A DNA stretch of 64,000 bases from Mycolicibacterium sphagni. GTDB lineage: Bacteria; Actinomycetota; Actinomycetes; Mycobacteriales; Mycobacteriaceae. How positions within the stretch are numbered: the first letter of the stretch is position 1; each line of letters begins with the position of its first letter. Shown here one piece after another: positions 26,010 to 34,577 of the stretch. The notes beneath the pieces were generated by a model. The model was given only the letters and a program-made list of their open reading frames with translations. It was not told the DNA's origin and ran no database searches. The translations under genes were made by a program, and so were the position numbers. Location: positions 186,001 to 250,000 of the forward strand of contig NZ_VBSB01000012.1 in the NCBI RefSeq assembly GCF_013337765.1, read 5' to 3'.

Positions 26010-26083
26010 ACGCGGCGTGAATCGGCGGCGAACTGTGCCACCGGTGGTGGCGCGGCGTGCACGCAACCGAGAGACTGAGCCAC

Positions 26084-26413
26084 GTGACCGCTACGTCGCT
26101 TGTGCACTCGATTCTCAACTGGCTGCGCGCCGGCTACCCGAACGGTGTTCCGGGGCCTGACCGGGTGCCGCTGCTGGCGCTTCTGCGCTCCACCCCGTTG
26201 ACCGAAGATCAGGTCAAAGAGGTAGTCGCGCACCTCACCGCGAAGGACTCGCCGGCACTGGAAGGCGGGATCGACGAGGACGAGATCGCTGAGTTCATCA
26301 AGGACGTCAGCCATCACGATGCGGGGCCGGAAAATGTCAAGCGCGTCGCGGCCACGCTGGCCGCGGCCGGGTGGCCGCTGGCCGGCGTGACCGAGGAAAC
26401 GGGCAGCGAGTAA
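26084..26413 (+). CDS. DUF3349 protein (Rv3046c-like)
   Basis: This 109-residue protein contains LNWLRAGYPNGVPGPDRVPL with LALLRSTPLT, and KDVSHHDAGPENVKRVAATL with AAAGWPLA. These fit the mycobacterial DUF3349 family, small mostly helical proteins of unknown function. Its position beside adhC matches Rv3046c. The start is probably GTG 26084; a reading from 26057 would add nine residues. Its stop codon is immediately followed by the stop codon of the convergent adhC. Confidence 0.85.
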   Translation: MTATSLVHSILNWLRAGYPNGVPGPDRVPLLALLRSTPLTEDQVKEVVAHLTAKDSPALEGGIDEDEIAEFIKDVSHHDAGPENVKRVAATLAAAGWPLAGVTEETGSE

Positions 26414-27466
26414 TTACTCGCCGCGCAGCGATTCGGTGTCGATGACGAAGCGGTACCGCACATCGCTGGCCAACACTCGCTCGTAGGCCTCGTTGATGTA
26501 GTCGGGCGTGATGACCTCGATCTCGGGCGTCACGCCGTGTTCGGCGCAGAAATCGAGCATCTCCTGGGTTTCGGCAATACCGCCGATCAGTGATCCCGAC
26601 AGGCTGCGCCGACCGGTGATCAGAGCGGCGGCAGGCACCGGCATCGGATGCTCGGGCATACCGAGTTCGACCAGCGTGCCGTCCAGAGCCAGCAGGCCGA
26701 GGTAGGCGTTGAGATCGAGATTGGCCGACACGGTGTTGAGAATCAGGTCGAACTTGCCTGCCAGTTTCTCGAAAGTCTCTGTGTCACTGGTGGCGTAGTA
26801 CTCGTCGGCGCCCAGCCGCAGCCCGTCTTCCATCTTCTTCAGCGACTGGCTCAGCACGGTCACGTGGGCACCCATTGCCTTGGCGAGTTTCACGCCGACG
26901 TGCCCAAGGCCGCCGAGGCCGATGACCGCAACCTGCTTGTCCGGCCCGGCATTCCAGTGCCGCAGGGGCGAGTACAGGGTGATACCGGCGCACAGCAGGG
27001 GCGCCGCGGCATCCAGTGCGATGCTGTCGGGGATTCGCAGCACGTAGTTCTCGTCGACGACGATCGACCCGCTGTAGCCGCCCTGAGTCGCCTCACCGTC
27101 GCGGCCGACACCGTTGTAGGTGCCCACCATGCCCGGGTTGGTGCAGTACTGCTCGACGCCGGCCTTGCAACTGGGGCATTCGCGGCAGGAGTCCACGAAG
27201 CAGCCGACGCCTACCCGGTCGCCCACTTTGTATTTCGTGACATCAGGCCCGACTTCGGTTACTACACCGGCGATTTCGTGACCGGGCACCATCGGGTACT
27301 CGACATCACCCCACTCACCGCGCACGGTGTGGATGTCGGAGTGACAGATGCCCGCGAAGTGGATGTCGAGCTTGACGTCGTTCGGGCCGACGTCGCGGCG
27401 GGTGATGGTGGTCTTGGCCAGCGGATCCGTCGCGGATGTGGCGGCATAAGCGGTGGCTGTGCTCAT
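26414..27466 (-). CDS. adhC: Zinc-dependent NADP(H) alcohol dehydrogenase
   Basis: The 350-residue protein belongs to the cinnamyl-alcohol-dehydrogenase-like branch of zinc MDRs and matches AdhC (Rv3045) by place and sequence. Catalytic zinc ligands are Cys41 (GICHSDIH), His63 and Glu64 (PGHEIAG). Structural zinc cysteines are 94, 97, 100 and 108. The cofactor loop GLGGLGHVGVKLAK is present. It would interconvert aliphatic or aromatic aldehydes and alcohols. ATG 27466 has an AAGGAA Shine-Dalgarno. An inverted repeat at 27515-27552 in the upstream region may be its operator. Confidence 0.93.
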   Translation of the reverse strand: MSTATAYAATSATDPLAKTTITRRDVGPNDVKLDIHFAGICHSDIHTVRGEWGDVEYPMVPGHEIAGVVTEVGPDVTKYKVGDRVGVGCFVDSCRECPSCKAGVEQYCTNPGMVGTYNGVGRDGEATQGGYSGSIVVDENYVLRIPDSIALDAAAPLLCAGITLYSPLRHWNAGPDKQVAVIGLGGLGHVGVKLAKAMGAHVTVLSQSLKKMEDGLRLGADEYYATSDTETFEKLAGKFDLILNTVSANLDLNAYLGLLALDGTLVELGMPEHPMPVPAAALITGRRSLSGSLIGGIAETQEMLDFCAEHGVTPEIEVITPDYINEAYERVLASDVRYRFVIDTESLRGE

Positions 27467-27514
27467 TCGTAATTCCTTGAGTTCGCGTTTTAGGCAGCAC
27501 TGATCAATTCAGCG

Positions 27515-27552
27515 TTTTGGTCATATGTGGTGTCGCGACGCTGCGACCAAAA
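27515..27552. promoter_or_regulatory. Inverted repeat upstream of adhC
   Basis: TTTTGGTC (27515-27522) and GACCAAAA (27545-27552) form an 8-bp inverted repeat with a 22-nt centre that itself contains GTCGCGAC. It lies between adhC and the YciI gene, both on the minus strand. It could be an adhC operator or the terminator-like end of the upstream transcript. Confidence 0.35.
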
Positions 27553-27595
27553 GGAACAACCGAGTGCCGCGGGTGCCTAATCCCGCTTGAGAGAT

Positions 27596-27871
27596 TTATA
27601 ACCCGGCTGCGCGAATTCCGCCGTTGAAGGACGCCCGCTGATAGCTGACGACGCCGGCCAGCGTGTACGGGTCGCGGTCGATGATGCTCTGCGCGTCCTC
27701 GACGCTGATATCCGCGGTGATCAGGACGCCGCCGGTGCCGTCGTCCAGACGGCCGGCCAGCAGCAGGCGCCCCGCGGCGACCTCGTCGTTCAGGAAGGCC
27801 AGATGGGCGGGCCGGGTCTGGTCGACGACGTCGAGCGGCTTCTCGTAGGTGATCGTCAGCACATGGAACAC
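27596..27871 (-). CDS. YciI family protein
   Basis: The 91-residue protein has the YciI layout: ITYEKPLDVVDQTRPAHLAF, the AGRLLLAGRL strand, GGVLITADISVEDAQSII, and the DPY turn (DRDPYTLAGVV). YciI proteins are small ferredoxin-like folds of unclear enzymatic role with a conserved His and Asp. GTG 27871 is fixed by a TAATCT -10 box 7 nt upstream. It follows the fecB stop by 22 nt on the same strand. Confidence 0.83.
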   Translation of the reverse strand: MFHVLTITYEKPLDVVDQTRPAHLAFLNDEVAAGRLLLAGRLDDGTGGVLITADISVEDAQSIIDRDPYTLAGVVSYQRASFNGGIRAAGL

Positions 27872-27878
27872 GTGGCGA

Positions 27879-27884
27879 AGATTA
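27879..27884 (-). promoter_or_regulatory. Leaderless -10 box (TAATCT) of the YciI gene
   Basis: TAATCT is separated by 7 nt from GTG 27871. Confidence 0.5.
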
Positions 27885-27893
27885 CCCGCAGCG

Positions 27894-28949
27894 TTAGTTG
27901 ATCGGGGCGTTGAGCCAACGGAGGTCGTCCAGAATCCCGCGCGCGGCGACGATGCCCTGGCCGGTCTGCCACACCTCGTTGTTGACGACGAAGACCCGGT
28001 TGTCGCGGTTGGCCGACAGCTTGCGCCACGCCGGGCTGTCCAGCACCGCGGGCGCGCGGTCCTTGGCCGCCTGCGACGCGAACGACAGATACAGGATGTC
28101 GCCGTCGGCGGCCGACAGGTCCGGCGAGCGGTCCAGGTCGGCGTCGGAGATCCCGATCTCGACATACGGCTTGTCGGTAAACCGTTGTGCAGCAGGGCGA
28201 TCCACCCCGACATCGGCCAACACCGAGGCGGGGAAATTCTCGGCGCCGTACACCCGCATCGTGGTGTCGGTGAACTGGACGATGGAGGCCTGGAAGTGCG
28301 GGGCGTCGTTCGCGATGCCCTTCTGCTTGGCCAGCTCGGTGAAATCACCGACCAGATCGCCCGCGGCGCCGGCCCGGCCGGTCGCGGCCCCCGTCGTGCG
28401 CAGGTTGTCCTGCCACTTGGCGCCTGGTGCGTCGGTGAACACCGTCGGCGCGATGGCGGCCAGTGCGTCGTGCGACTGCGGGGTCAGCGCCTGCGAGCCC
28501 AGGATGAGGTCCGGCTTGGCGGCCGCGATCGCGGCCAGATCGGGTGCGCTGCGGGTCCCGGCGCCGGGCACGTTGTGGATGACGGTGCCCAGATACGACG
28601 GCTGGCCGGCCGATCCGTCGGGCAGCGCGGCCGCCACGATCCGCGACTGCAGACCCAGGGCGCACAGCGCGTCGAGCTCGTCACCGGCCAGCACCACGAT
28701 GCGCTGCGGGTCGGGCGCCCCCGGATCGAGACGGGCCGGCTCGGGCGCACACGATTCGTCAGGCCTGCGCTGATTGCCCAGCACGCCGGCACCGGCGATC
28801 TTGGTGGTGCTCGTGACGAGGCTGCCCGCTCCCGGCGGGGGCGGATTCTTGGCTGAACCTGAGCATCCGCTGACGACCGTCATGGCGACCGCTGTGAGCA
28901 CCGCTCCGGCCGCCACCACGACACCCGAACGCTTACCGCCGATCAGCAC
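27894..28949 (-). CDS. fecB: Iron-siderophore/dicitrate-type binding lipoprotein
   Basis: The 351-residue lipoprotein has a signal sequence with lipobox TVVSGCSG. A class III substrate-binding fold follows (RIVVLAGDELDALCALGLQS, then DLAAIAAAKPDLILGSQ, and QTGQGIVAARGILDDL), as in FecB/FepB proteins. It should bind a ferric chelate or related ligand outside the membrane and hand it to an ABC importer; none is adjacent. Position next to adhC and ctaD matches Rv3044. GTG 28949 was chosen because of a TACCGT -10 box 7 nt upstream; the long reading to 29072 lacks a signal peptide at its start. Confidence 0.9.
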   Translation of the reverse strand: MLIGGKRSGVVVAAGAVLTAVAMTVVSGCSGSAKNPPPPGAGSLVTSTTKIAGAGVLGNQRRPDESCAPEPARLDPGAPDPQRIVVLAGDELDALCALGLQSRIVAAALPDGSAGQPSYLGTVIHNVPGAGTRSAPDLAAIAAAKPDLILGSQALTPQSHDALAAIAPTVFTDAPGAKWQDNLRTTGAATGRAGAAGDLVGDFTELAKQKGIANDAPHFQASIVQFTDTTMRVYGAENFPASVLADVGVDRPAAQRFTDKPYVEIGISDADLDRSPDLSAADGDILYLSFASQAAKDRAPAVLDSPAWRKLSANRDNRVFVVNNEVWQTGQGIVAARGILDDLRWLNAPIN

Positions 28950-28956
28950 GACGCCG

Positions 28957-28962
28957 ACGGTA
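28957..28962 (-). promoter_or_regulatory. Leaderless -10 box (TACCGT) of fecB
   Basis: TACCGT lies 7 nt upstream of GTG 28949. The ctaD promoter fires in the other direction about 100 bp away. Confidence 0.5.
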
Positions 28963-29063
28963 ACATCTGACCGCGGCACGGCCGCTGAGCTGCGCGGCAG
29001 GCCCTCGCGGAATCGAATACGACAGAATGTAGGACCCACAGCCCATCGGCGGCGTCGGGCGGC

Positions 29064-29069
29064 TAGGAT
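29064..29069 (+). promoter_or_regulatory. Probable -10 box (TAGGAT) of ctaD
   Basis: TAGGAT lies 43 nt upstream of the TTG start. Transcription from about 29076 would include the TGGAGGA ribosome-binding site. Confidence 0.35.
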
Positions 29070-29112
29070 CAACTACACGTTCTCGGGTGCGCTAACTGAT
29101 TTTGGAGGACCG

Positions 29113-30858
29113 TTGACTGCCGTAGTGCCTTCGCGGGAAGAACTCGAGGCCACTCGGCCCATGCCTGCACGGATGGGTCCCAAGGGCAATCTGATCTACA
29201 AGCTGGTGACCACCACCGATCACAAGTTGATCGGCATCATGTACTGCGTCGCCTGCTTCATCTTCTTCTTCCTCGGCGGGTTGATGGCGCTGTTCATCCG
29301 CGCCGAGTTGGCCGTACCGGGCCTGCAGTTCCTGTCGAACGAGCAGTACAACCAGCTGTTCACCATGCACGGCACGGCGATGCTGCTCTTCTACGCGACG
29401 CCGATCGTGTTCGGGTTCGCCAACCTGGTGCTGCCGCTGCAGATCGGCGCCCCCGACGTCGCCTTCCCCCGGCTGAACGCGCTGTCGTTCTGGCTGTTCA
29501 TCTTCGGCGCGATGATCGCGCTGGCCGGCTTCATCACCCCGGGCGGTGCCGCCGACTTCGGCTGGACGGCCTACACCCCGCTGTCGGATGCCATGCACAG
29601 CCCCGGCGCCGGCGGTGACCTGTGGATCCTCGGCCTGGCCGTCGGTGGCCTGGGCACCATCCTCGGTGGCGTCAACATGATCACCACCGTGGTCTGCATG
29701 CGCGCCCCTGGCATGACCATGTTCCGGATGCCGATCTTCACCTGGAACATCTTCGTCACGTCGATCCTGGTGCTGGTGGCCTTCCCGCTGCTGACCGCCG
29801 CGCTCTTCGGCCTGGCGGCCGACCGCCACCTCGGCGCGCACATCTATGACCCCGCCAACGGCGGAACCATGCTGTTCCAGCACCTGTTCTGGTTCTTCGG
29901 GCACCCCGAGGTGTACATCATCGCGCTGCCGTTCTTCGGCATCGTCTCGGAGATCTTCCCGGTGTTCTCCCGGAAGCCGATCTTCGGCTACACCACCCTG
30001 ATCTACGCCACGATCAGCATCGCGGCGCTGTCGGTGGCGGTGTGGGCCCACCACATGTACGTCACGGGTGCGGTGCTGCTGCCGTTCTTCAGCTTCATGA
30101 CGTTCCTGATCGCGGTGCCCACCGGCATCAAGTTCTTCAACTGGATCGGCACGATGTGGAAGGGCCGGCTGACATTCGAGACGCCGATGCTGTTCTCGAT
30201 CGGCTTCCTGGTGACGTTCCTGCTCGGTGGCCTGTCCGGCGTGCTGCTGGCCAGCCCGCCGATCGACTTCCACGTCAGCGACAGCTACTTCGTGATCGCG
30301 CACTTCCACTATGTGCTGTTCGGCACCATCGTGTTCGCGACCTACGCCGGCATCTACTTCTGGTTCCCGAAAATGACTGGCCGCCTGCTCGACGAGCGTC
30401 TTGGCAAACTGCACTTCTGGCTGACCTTCATCGGCTTCCACACCACGTTCCTGGTGCAGCACTGGCTGGGTGACGAGGGCATGCCCCGCCGCTACGCCGA
30501 CTACCTGCCATCCGACGGTTTCGAGACGCTGAACATCGTGTCGACGATCGGCGCGTTCATCCTCGGTGTGTCGATGATCCCGTTCGTCTGGAACATCTTC
30601 AAGAGCTGGCGCTACGGCGAGATCGTCACCGTCGACGATCCGTGGGGCTACGGCAACTCGCTGGAGTGGGCGACCTCGTGCCCGCCGCCGCGGCACAACT
30701 TCACCGAGCTGCCCCGGATCCGTTCGGAGCGGCCCGCTTTCGAGCTGCACTACCCGCACATGATCGAGCGGATGCGTGCGGAGGCTCACGTCGGTCGGGC
30801 GCACGGTCCCGATGACGGTGACGTGACGCGACTCGATGACGAGCACGTCCGTACCTAA
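29113..30858 (+). CDS. ctaD: Cytochrome c oxidase subunit I (aa3 type)
   Basis: The 581-residue protein is closely similar to mycobacterial CtaD (Rv3043c). It carries the low-spin haem histidine in FTMHGTAM, the Tyr-His crosslink motif GHPEVYI, the CuB pair HH (VWAHHMY), and the haem a3/a ligands HFHYV. About twelve hydrophobic helices are visible. It is the catalytic subunit of the bcc-aa3 supercomplex reducing O2. The start is TTG 29113: the Shine-Dalgarno TGGAGGA lies just upstream and the translation (MTAVVPSREELEATRPMPAR) matches the family N-terminus. Earlier in-frame codons run over the divergent fecB promoter and are non-coding. serB2 follows 24 nt later. Confidence 0.96.
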   Translation: MTAVVPSREELEATRPMPARMGPKGNLIYKLVTTTDHKLIGIMYCVACFIFFFLGGLMALFIRAELAVPGLQFLSNEQYNQLFTMHGTAMLLFYATPIVFGFANLVLPLQIGAPDVAFPRLNALSFWLFIFGAMIALAGFITPGGAADFGWTAYTPLSDAMHSPGAGGDLWILGLAVGGLGTILGGVNMITTVVCMRAPGMTMFRMPIFTWNIFVTSILVLVAFPLLTAALFGLAADRHLGAHIYDPANGGTMLFQHLFWFFGHPEVYIIALPFFGIVSEIFPVFSRKPIFGYTTLIYATISIAALSVAVWAHHMYVTGAVLLPFFSFMTFLIAVPTGIKFFNWIGTMWKGRLTFETPMLFSIGFLVTFLLGGLSGVLLASPPIDFHVSDSYFVIAHFHYVLFGTIVFATYAGIYFWFPKMTGRLLDERLGKLHFWLTFIGFHTTFLVQHWLGDEGMPRRYADYLPSDGFETLNIVSTIGAFILGVSMIPFVWNIFKSWRYGEIVTVDDPWGYGNSLEWATSCPPPRHNFTELPRIRSERPAFELHYPHMIERMRAEAHVGRAHGPDDGDVTRLDDEHVRT

Positions 30859-30882
30859 CGCGGGATACGCAACCTTTCAGGT

Positions 30883-32115
30883 ATGACCATGTCCAAGGTG
30901 TCGGTGCTGATCACCGTCACCGGTATCGACCAGCCTGGGGTTACCTCAGCGCTCTTCGAAGTGCTGGCCCGCCATGAGGTGGATCTGCTCAACGTCGAGC
31001 AGGTGGTGATCCGTGGGCGGCTGACGCTGGGAGTGCTGGTCTCCGGCAGCGCCGATGTGGCCGACGGTGCCCAATTGCGTGACGACGTCACCGATGCCAT
31101 CCATCGCGTAGGGCTCGACGTCACGATCGAGCGCAGCGACGACCTGCCGATCATCCGCGAGCCGTCCACACACACCATCGTGGTGCTCGGGCGGCCCATC
31201 ACCGCGGCGGCATTCGGGGTGGTGGCCCGTGGCGCCGCCGCACTCGGGGTCAACATCGACTTCATCCGCGGCGTCTCCGATTACCCGGTGACGGGGTTGG
31301 AGCTTCGGGTGTCGGTGCCCGCCGGCGTCAGCGGCGAACTGCAGACGGTGCTGGCCCGGGTGGCCGCCGAGCAAGGTCTGGATATCGCCGTCGAGAACTA
31401 CAGCCTGGAGCGTCGGGCCAAGCGGCTCATCGTGTTCGACGTCGACTCGACCCTGATCCAGGGCGAGGTCATCGAGATGCTGGCCGAGCACGCCGGCGCC
31501 GGTGAAGCCGTCGCCGCGATCACCGAGGCGGCCATGCGCGGCGAGCTGGACTTCGCGGAGTCACTGCACCGCCGCGTCGCCACCCTGGCCGGCCTGCCCG
31601 CGGAAGTGGTCGACGAGGTCGCCGACCAGATCGAGCTCACCCCTGGGGCGCGTACCACGATTCGTACGTTGCGCCGCTTGGGTTTTCACTGCGGTGTGGT
31701 GTCCGGCGGCTTCCGCCAGGTCATCGATCCGCTGGCGCACGAACTGATGCTGGACTTCGTGGCGGCCAACGAACTGGAGATCGTCGACGGCAAGTTGACC
31801 GGCCGGGTAATCGGTGAGGTTGTCGACCGGGCCGGTAAAGCCAAGGCGCTGAGGGATTTCGCGCGCCAAGCCGGGGTGCCGATGGATCAGACGGTGGCCG
31901 TCGGGGACGGCGCCAACGACATCGACATGCTGGCCGCCGCCGGCCTTGGCGTGGCCTTCAACGCCAAGCCCGCGCTGCGCGAGGTCGCCGACGCGTCGCT
32001 GAGCCACCCCTACCTGGACACCGTGCTGTTCATCCTGGGCATCACCCGCGCCGAGATCGAGGCAGCCGACGCCGTCGACGGCATGCTGCGCCGGGTGGAG
32101 ATCCCGCCGGAGTGA
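30883..32115 (+). CDS. serB2: Phosphoserine phosphatase
   Basis: The 410-residue protein has two N-terminal ACT-type regions (VSVLITVTGIDQPGVTSALF; HTIVVLGRPITAAAFGVVA) and a HAD phosphatase domain. The latter has motif I DVDSTLIQ (nucleophile Asp), SGGFRQVI, and GDGANDIDML. It dephosphorylates phosphoserine in serine synthesis and matches SerB2 (Rv3042c), whose ACT domains bind serine. The start is ATG 30883, or ATG 30889 (MSKVS), two codons apart. A strong inverted repeat after the gene serves as terminator. Confidence 0.95.
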   Translation: MTMSKVSVLITVTGIDQPGVTSALFEVLARHEVDLLNVEQVVIRGRLTLGVLVSGSADVADGAQLRDDVTDAIHRVGLDVTIERSDDLPIIREPSTHTIVVLGRPITAAAFGVVARGAAALGVNIDFIRGVSDYPVTGLELRVSVPAGVSGELQTVLARVAAEQGLDIAVENYSLERRAKRLIVFDVDSTLIQGEVIEMLAEHAGAGEAVAAITEAAMRGELDFAESLHRRVATLAGLPAEVVDEVADQIELTPGARTTIRTLRRLGFHCGVVSGGFRQVIDPLAHELMLDFVAANELEIVDGKLTGRVIGEVVDRAGKAKALRDFARQAGVPMDQTVAVGDGANDIDMLAAAGLGVAFNAKPALREVADASLSHPYLDTVLFILGITRAEIEAADAVDGMLRRVEIPPE

Positions 32116-32122
32116 CGGCGAC

Positions 32123-32172
32123 TGTGGGCCCTGTGCACGCGAAATCACGAAAATGCGTGCACGAGGCCCACA
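32123..32172. terminator. Bidirectional terminator between serB2 and the MocR gene
   Basis: TGTGGGCCCTGTGCACGC (32123-32140) pairs with 32155-32172 at 16 of 18 positions around a 14-nt AT-rich loop. It lies between the two convergent stops (32115 and 32180), so it can stop both transcripts. There is no long T-tract. Confidence 0.65.
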
Positions 32173-32179
32173 CTCGACG

Positions 32180-33625
32180 CTAGATCACGACCGCCCTGGC
32201 CTCGGGCGCGGCCGATCCGGTGATGCTGCGCCAGGCCCGGCCGAGCAGTTCGATGGCCTGCGTCAGCTCTTCTTCGGGCAGCGCGAACGGAATTCGGACG
32301 AATCGCTCCAGCGTGCCGTCGACGCCGAAGCGTGGTCCCGGGGGCAACTCGACACCGAGCCGCGATGCCGATGCGCACATCGCCGAGCTGACCGGGGCGG
32401 GCAGTTGCACCCACATCGACATGCCACCCGTGCCGGGCAGTGGTCGCCAGTCCGGCAGGTGCTCGGCGATCAGGTCGAGCAGTAGCGCGCGGCGGCCACG
32501 CAGGATCTCCCGGCGTTCGGGCAGCACGTCGTCGGCTCGTTCGGTGAGAAGCCATGCGGCAGCTAGTTGTTCGATCACCGACGTGCCCAAGTCGATGGAC
32601 GGACGAACCGCCCGGATAGTCGCCAGAACGTTCGGCTCGGCCCGGATCCAGCCGATGCGCATCCCGCCCCAGAACGACTTCGACATCGAACCGATCGTGA
32701 TCACGAGGTCGCTGCGTGAGCTCATCGACGCGGCCACCGGCGGGGGCACCGGCTCGTCGAGCCAGACATCGGTCAACGTCTCGTCGATGACTGTGCGCGT
32801 GCGGGTCTCGGCGATGATGTCGGATAATCGCTTGCGATCGACAGCGGGCATCGAGAACCCTGTTGGATTGTGGTTGTCAGGCACCAGATAGGCCAGAGTC
32901 GGAGCGAGTTGGCGCACGGCGGCGTGCACGGCGTCGAGTTCCCAGCCCTCCCTTGTCATCGCGACAGGCACCGGCCGGGCTCCCGCTGTCGCGATCGCGG
33001 TGAGCACGCCGTGATAGGTGGGTTGTTCGACAAGGACTCGGTCGCCGGGCTGAACATAGGTCGTCACGATCAGCGCGATCGCGTGCTGCGCGCCACTGGT
33101 CACCATGATCTGGTCGGCGGTGGTGGGAAGCCCTCTGGCGCAATAACGTTCGGCGATCGCGGTACGAAAGGCCAGCACCCCGTGCATGTCATGACCGGTG
33201 TGCTGAAGATACGACGCGGACTGACGGGCCGCCTCGGTGAACGCCTCCTGCACCGCGCTGGCCGGCGCGGCCAGGGCTGCGGCGGCCAAGTTGATGGCGG
33301 CCGGTACGTCATCGGGTGCGACCACCGGTGTGCGGGGCAGTGCGATCGTGCTGCGCGCGCCGCGGCGGGCATGCAGGTAACCGGTGTCACCCAGGTCGGC
33401 GTACGCGGCGGTGATCGTGGTGCGGGAAACGCGCAACACATCGGCCAGCACGCGCTCGCTGGGCAGGCGCGACCCGACTGGCAGCCGGCCGTCGACGATC
33501 AGCATCCGCAGGCCGTCGGCGAGCGCCTGATACGTAGGTCCACTGCGGCTGGAGGTACGCCAGTTGCCCAATTCGCGGGCCAACAGGTCTGGATCGAGCG
33601 CTCTAGAAGCCATAGATGTCGCCAT
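32180..33625 (-). CDS. MocR-type regulator (GntR helix-turn-helix + aminotransferase domain)
   Basis: The 481-residue protein has an N-terminal GntR-type winged helix (YQALADGLRMLIVDGRLPVG, then LPSERVLADVLRVSRTTIT). A fold-type I PLP aminotransferase domain follows, with VTSGAQHAIAL, LVPDNHNPTGFSMP and the PLP lysine in GSMSKSFWGGMRIGW. That is the MocR/PdxR family. It diverges from a YczE-like membrane-protein gene, the arrangement reported for YczR-YczE, so its likely target is that gene. ATG 33625 or ATG 33613 is the start; the inverted repeat at 33632-33651 lies just upstream. Confidence 0.87.
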   Translation of the reverse strand: MATSMASRALDPDLLARELGNWRTSSRSGPTYQALADGLRMLIVDGRLPVGSRLPSERVLADVLRVSRTTITAAYADLGDTGYLHARRGARSTIALPRTPVVAPDDVPAAINLAAAALAAPASAVQEAFTEAARQSASYLQHTGHDMHGVLAFRTAIAERYCARGLPTTADQIMVTSGAQHAIALIVTTYVQPGDRVLVEQPTYHGVLTAIATAGARPVPVAMTREGWELDAVHAAVRQLAPTLAYLVPDNHNPTGFSMPAVDRKRLSDIIAETRTRTVIDETLTDVWLDEPVPPPVAASMSSRSDLVITIGSMSKSFWGGMRIGWIRAEPNVLATIRAVRPSIDLGTSVIEQLAAAWLLTERADDVLPERREILRGRRALLLDLIAEHLPDWRPLPGTGGMSMWVQLPAPVSSAMCASASRLGVELPPGPRFGVDGTLERFVRIPFALPEEELTQAIELLGRAWRSITGSAAPEARAVVI

Positions 33626-33631
33626 TTGGAT

Positions 33632-33670
33632 GCCAGTATGTGCTAACTGGCTATTGAACGGCAAGCCAGT
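33632..33670. promoter_or_regulatory. Putative MocR operator (inverted repeat plus third half-site)
   Basis: GCCAGT and ACTGGC form a perfect 6-bp inverted repeat around 8 nt (33632-33651). A further GCCAGT follows at 33665-33670, 33 bp (three helical turns) after the first. MocR dimers are known to bind spaced repeats in divergent promoters. Confidence 0.5.
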
Positions 33671-33681
33671 CGAACGGAAAC

Positions 33682-33867
33682 ATGTCTGTCATGAGTAACT
33701 GGTTCTCCCGAGTGGCCCACCGGCTGTCGGCGTTGCTTGACGCCAATCACGGGCCGTGGAATCCGACAACGTCCGGGTGGTCCGCAGGGGATGAGGCTGA
33801 CGCCGATGTCCGCCGGCTGCGCGGTGATCTGGACGCCCTGCGCGTCCGGTTCTCCGACCACCGGTGA
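33682..33867 (+). CDS. Small protein (61 aa) translationally coupled to the YczE-like gene
   Basis: A short frame starts at ATG 33682 (or ATG 33691) and ends at TGA 33865-33867, which overlaps the GTG start of the YczE-like gene as GTGA. The sequence starts MSVMSNWFSRVAHRLSALLD and ends with an amphipathic, charged helix (ADVRRLRGDLDALRVRFSDH). No family is recognised. The overlap and the strong GC third-position bias suggest it is translated. It may be a small membrane-associated or regulatory protein. Confidence 0.5.
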   Translation: MSVMSNWFSRVAHRLSALLDANHGPWNPTTSGWSAGDEADADVRRLRGDLDALRVRFSDHR

Positions 33868-34577
33868 AGCCGACGCTGCGCGGGATCGCCTTGCTGGTCG
33901 GACTGGCCTGCTACGGCTTCTCGATGGCCATGATGGTGCGTGCCGGATTGGGCCTGGACCCGTGGGATGTGTTCCACCAGGGCCTGACCCGGCACACACC
34001 GATGTCCATCGGGGTGGCCTCTGCGGTGGTCGGCGTCGTCGTGCTGCTGGCCTGGATTCCATTGCGGAACAAGCCCGGCATCGGCACCGTCGCCAACGTC
34101 ATCGTCATCGCGGTCACCGTCGATGCCGGTCTGGCCGTGCTGGCCGCCCCGGAATCGATGCCTGTCCGCATCGCCATGATGCTCGCGGCGGTCGTTCTCA
34201 ACGCCGTGGCCACCGTGCTGTACGTGGGTGCGGGACTCGGGCCCGGCCCCCGCGACGGGCTGATGACGGGATTGGTTGCGCGGACCGGCATTTCGGTGCG
34301 GCTGGTGCGTACCGCGATCGAGGCCACCGTGTTGACCGCGGGCTGGCTGCTCGGCGGAAGCGTCGGCGTCGGGACCGTCATATACGCGTTCGGGATCGGA
34401 CCCATGGTGCAACTCGTGCTGCGACTGACACCCAAGCCGATCCTGGCTGTCAGCGGCTGGGGACACATCCTCGGACACACCCGAAATCGCAACGACCCCA
34501 CACGTGCGGACCGAGACGAATGCGGCACGATGGTGCAGTGCCCGACGCCGCAGACGAGGTCGACCCCGACCTGCTGA
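33864..34577 (+). CDS. YczE/YitT-like membrane protein
   Basis: The 237-residue protein has about five hydrophobic segments, starting GIALLVGLACYGFSMAMMVR. The family motif RAGLGLDPWDVFHQGL (here and again as GAGLGPGPRDGLMTGL) marks YczE/YitT proteins, which are uncharacterised integral membrane proteins, possibly transporters. The divergent MocR-type gene is its probable regulator. GTG 33864 overlaps the stop of the preceding small ORF. The last 35 or so residues are hydrophilic and overlap the next gene by up to 58 nt, so the true function of that tail is doubtful. Confidence 0.82.
   Translation: MKPTLRGIALLVGLACYGFSMAMMVRAGLGLDPWDVFHQGLTRHTPMSIGVASAVVGVVVLLAWIPLRNKPGIGTVANVIVIAVTVDAGLAVLAAPESMPVRIAMMLAAVVLNAVATVLYVGAGLGPGPRDGLMTGLVARTGISVRLVRTAIEATVLTAGWLLGGSVGVGTVIYAFGIGPMVQLVLRLTPKPILAVSGWGHILGHTRNRNDPTRADRDECGTMVQCPTPQTRSTPTC

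Noticed and set aside
26057..26083. An earlier start for the DUF3349 gene at 26057
   Set aside because: The nine extra residues (MHATERLSH) lack a Shine-Dalgarno or -10 box; GTG 26084 matches the family's start.
29092..30846. A 584-codon open frame antisense to ctaD, and similar long antisense frames at 12714-13961, 60854-62419, 49768-50988 and 5946-7160
   Set aside because: Their translations are rich in Arg/His/Glu/Gln with low complexity, typical of shadows of high-GC genes. The sense frames hold clear core proteins.
32180..33664. The GntR/aminotransferase protein as a plain aminotransferase
   Set aside because: A clear winged-helix precedes the PLP domain and it faces a YczE gene; it is a MocR-type regulator.
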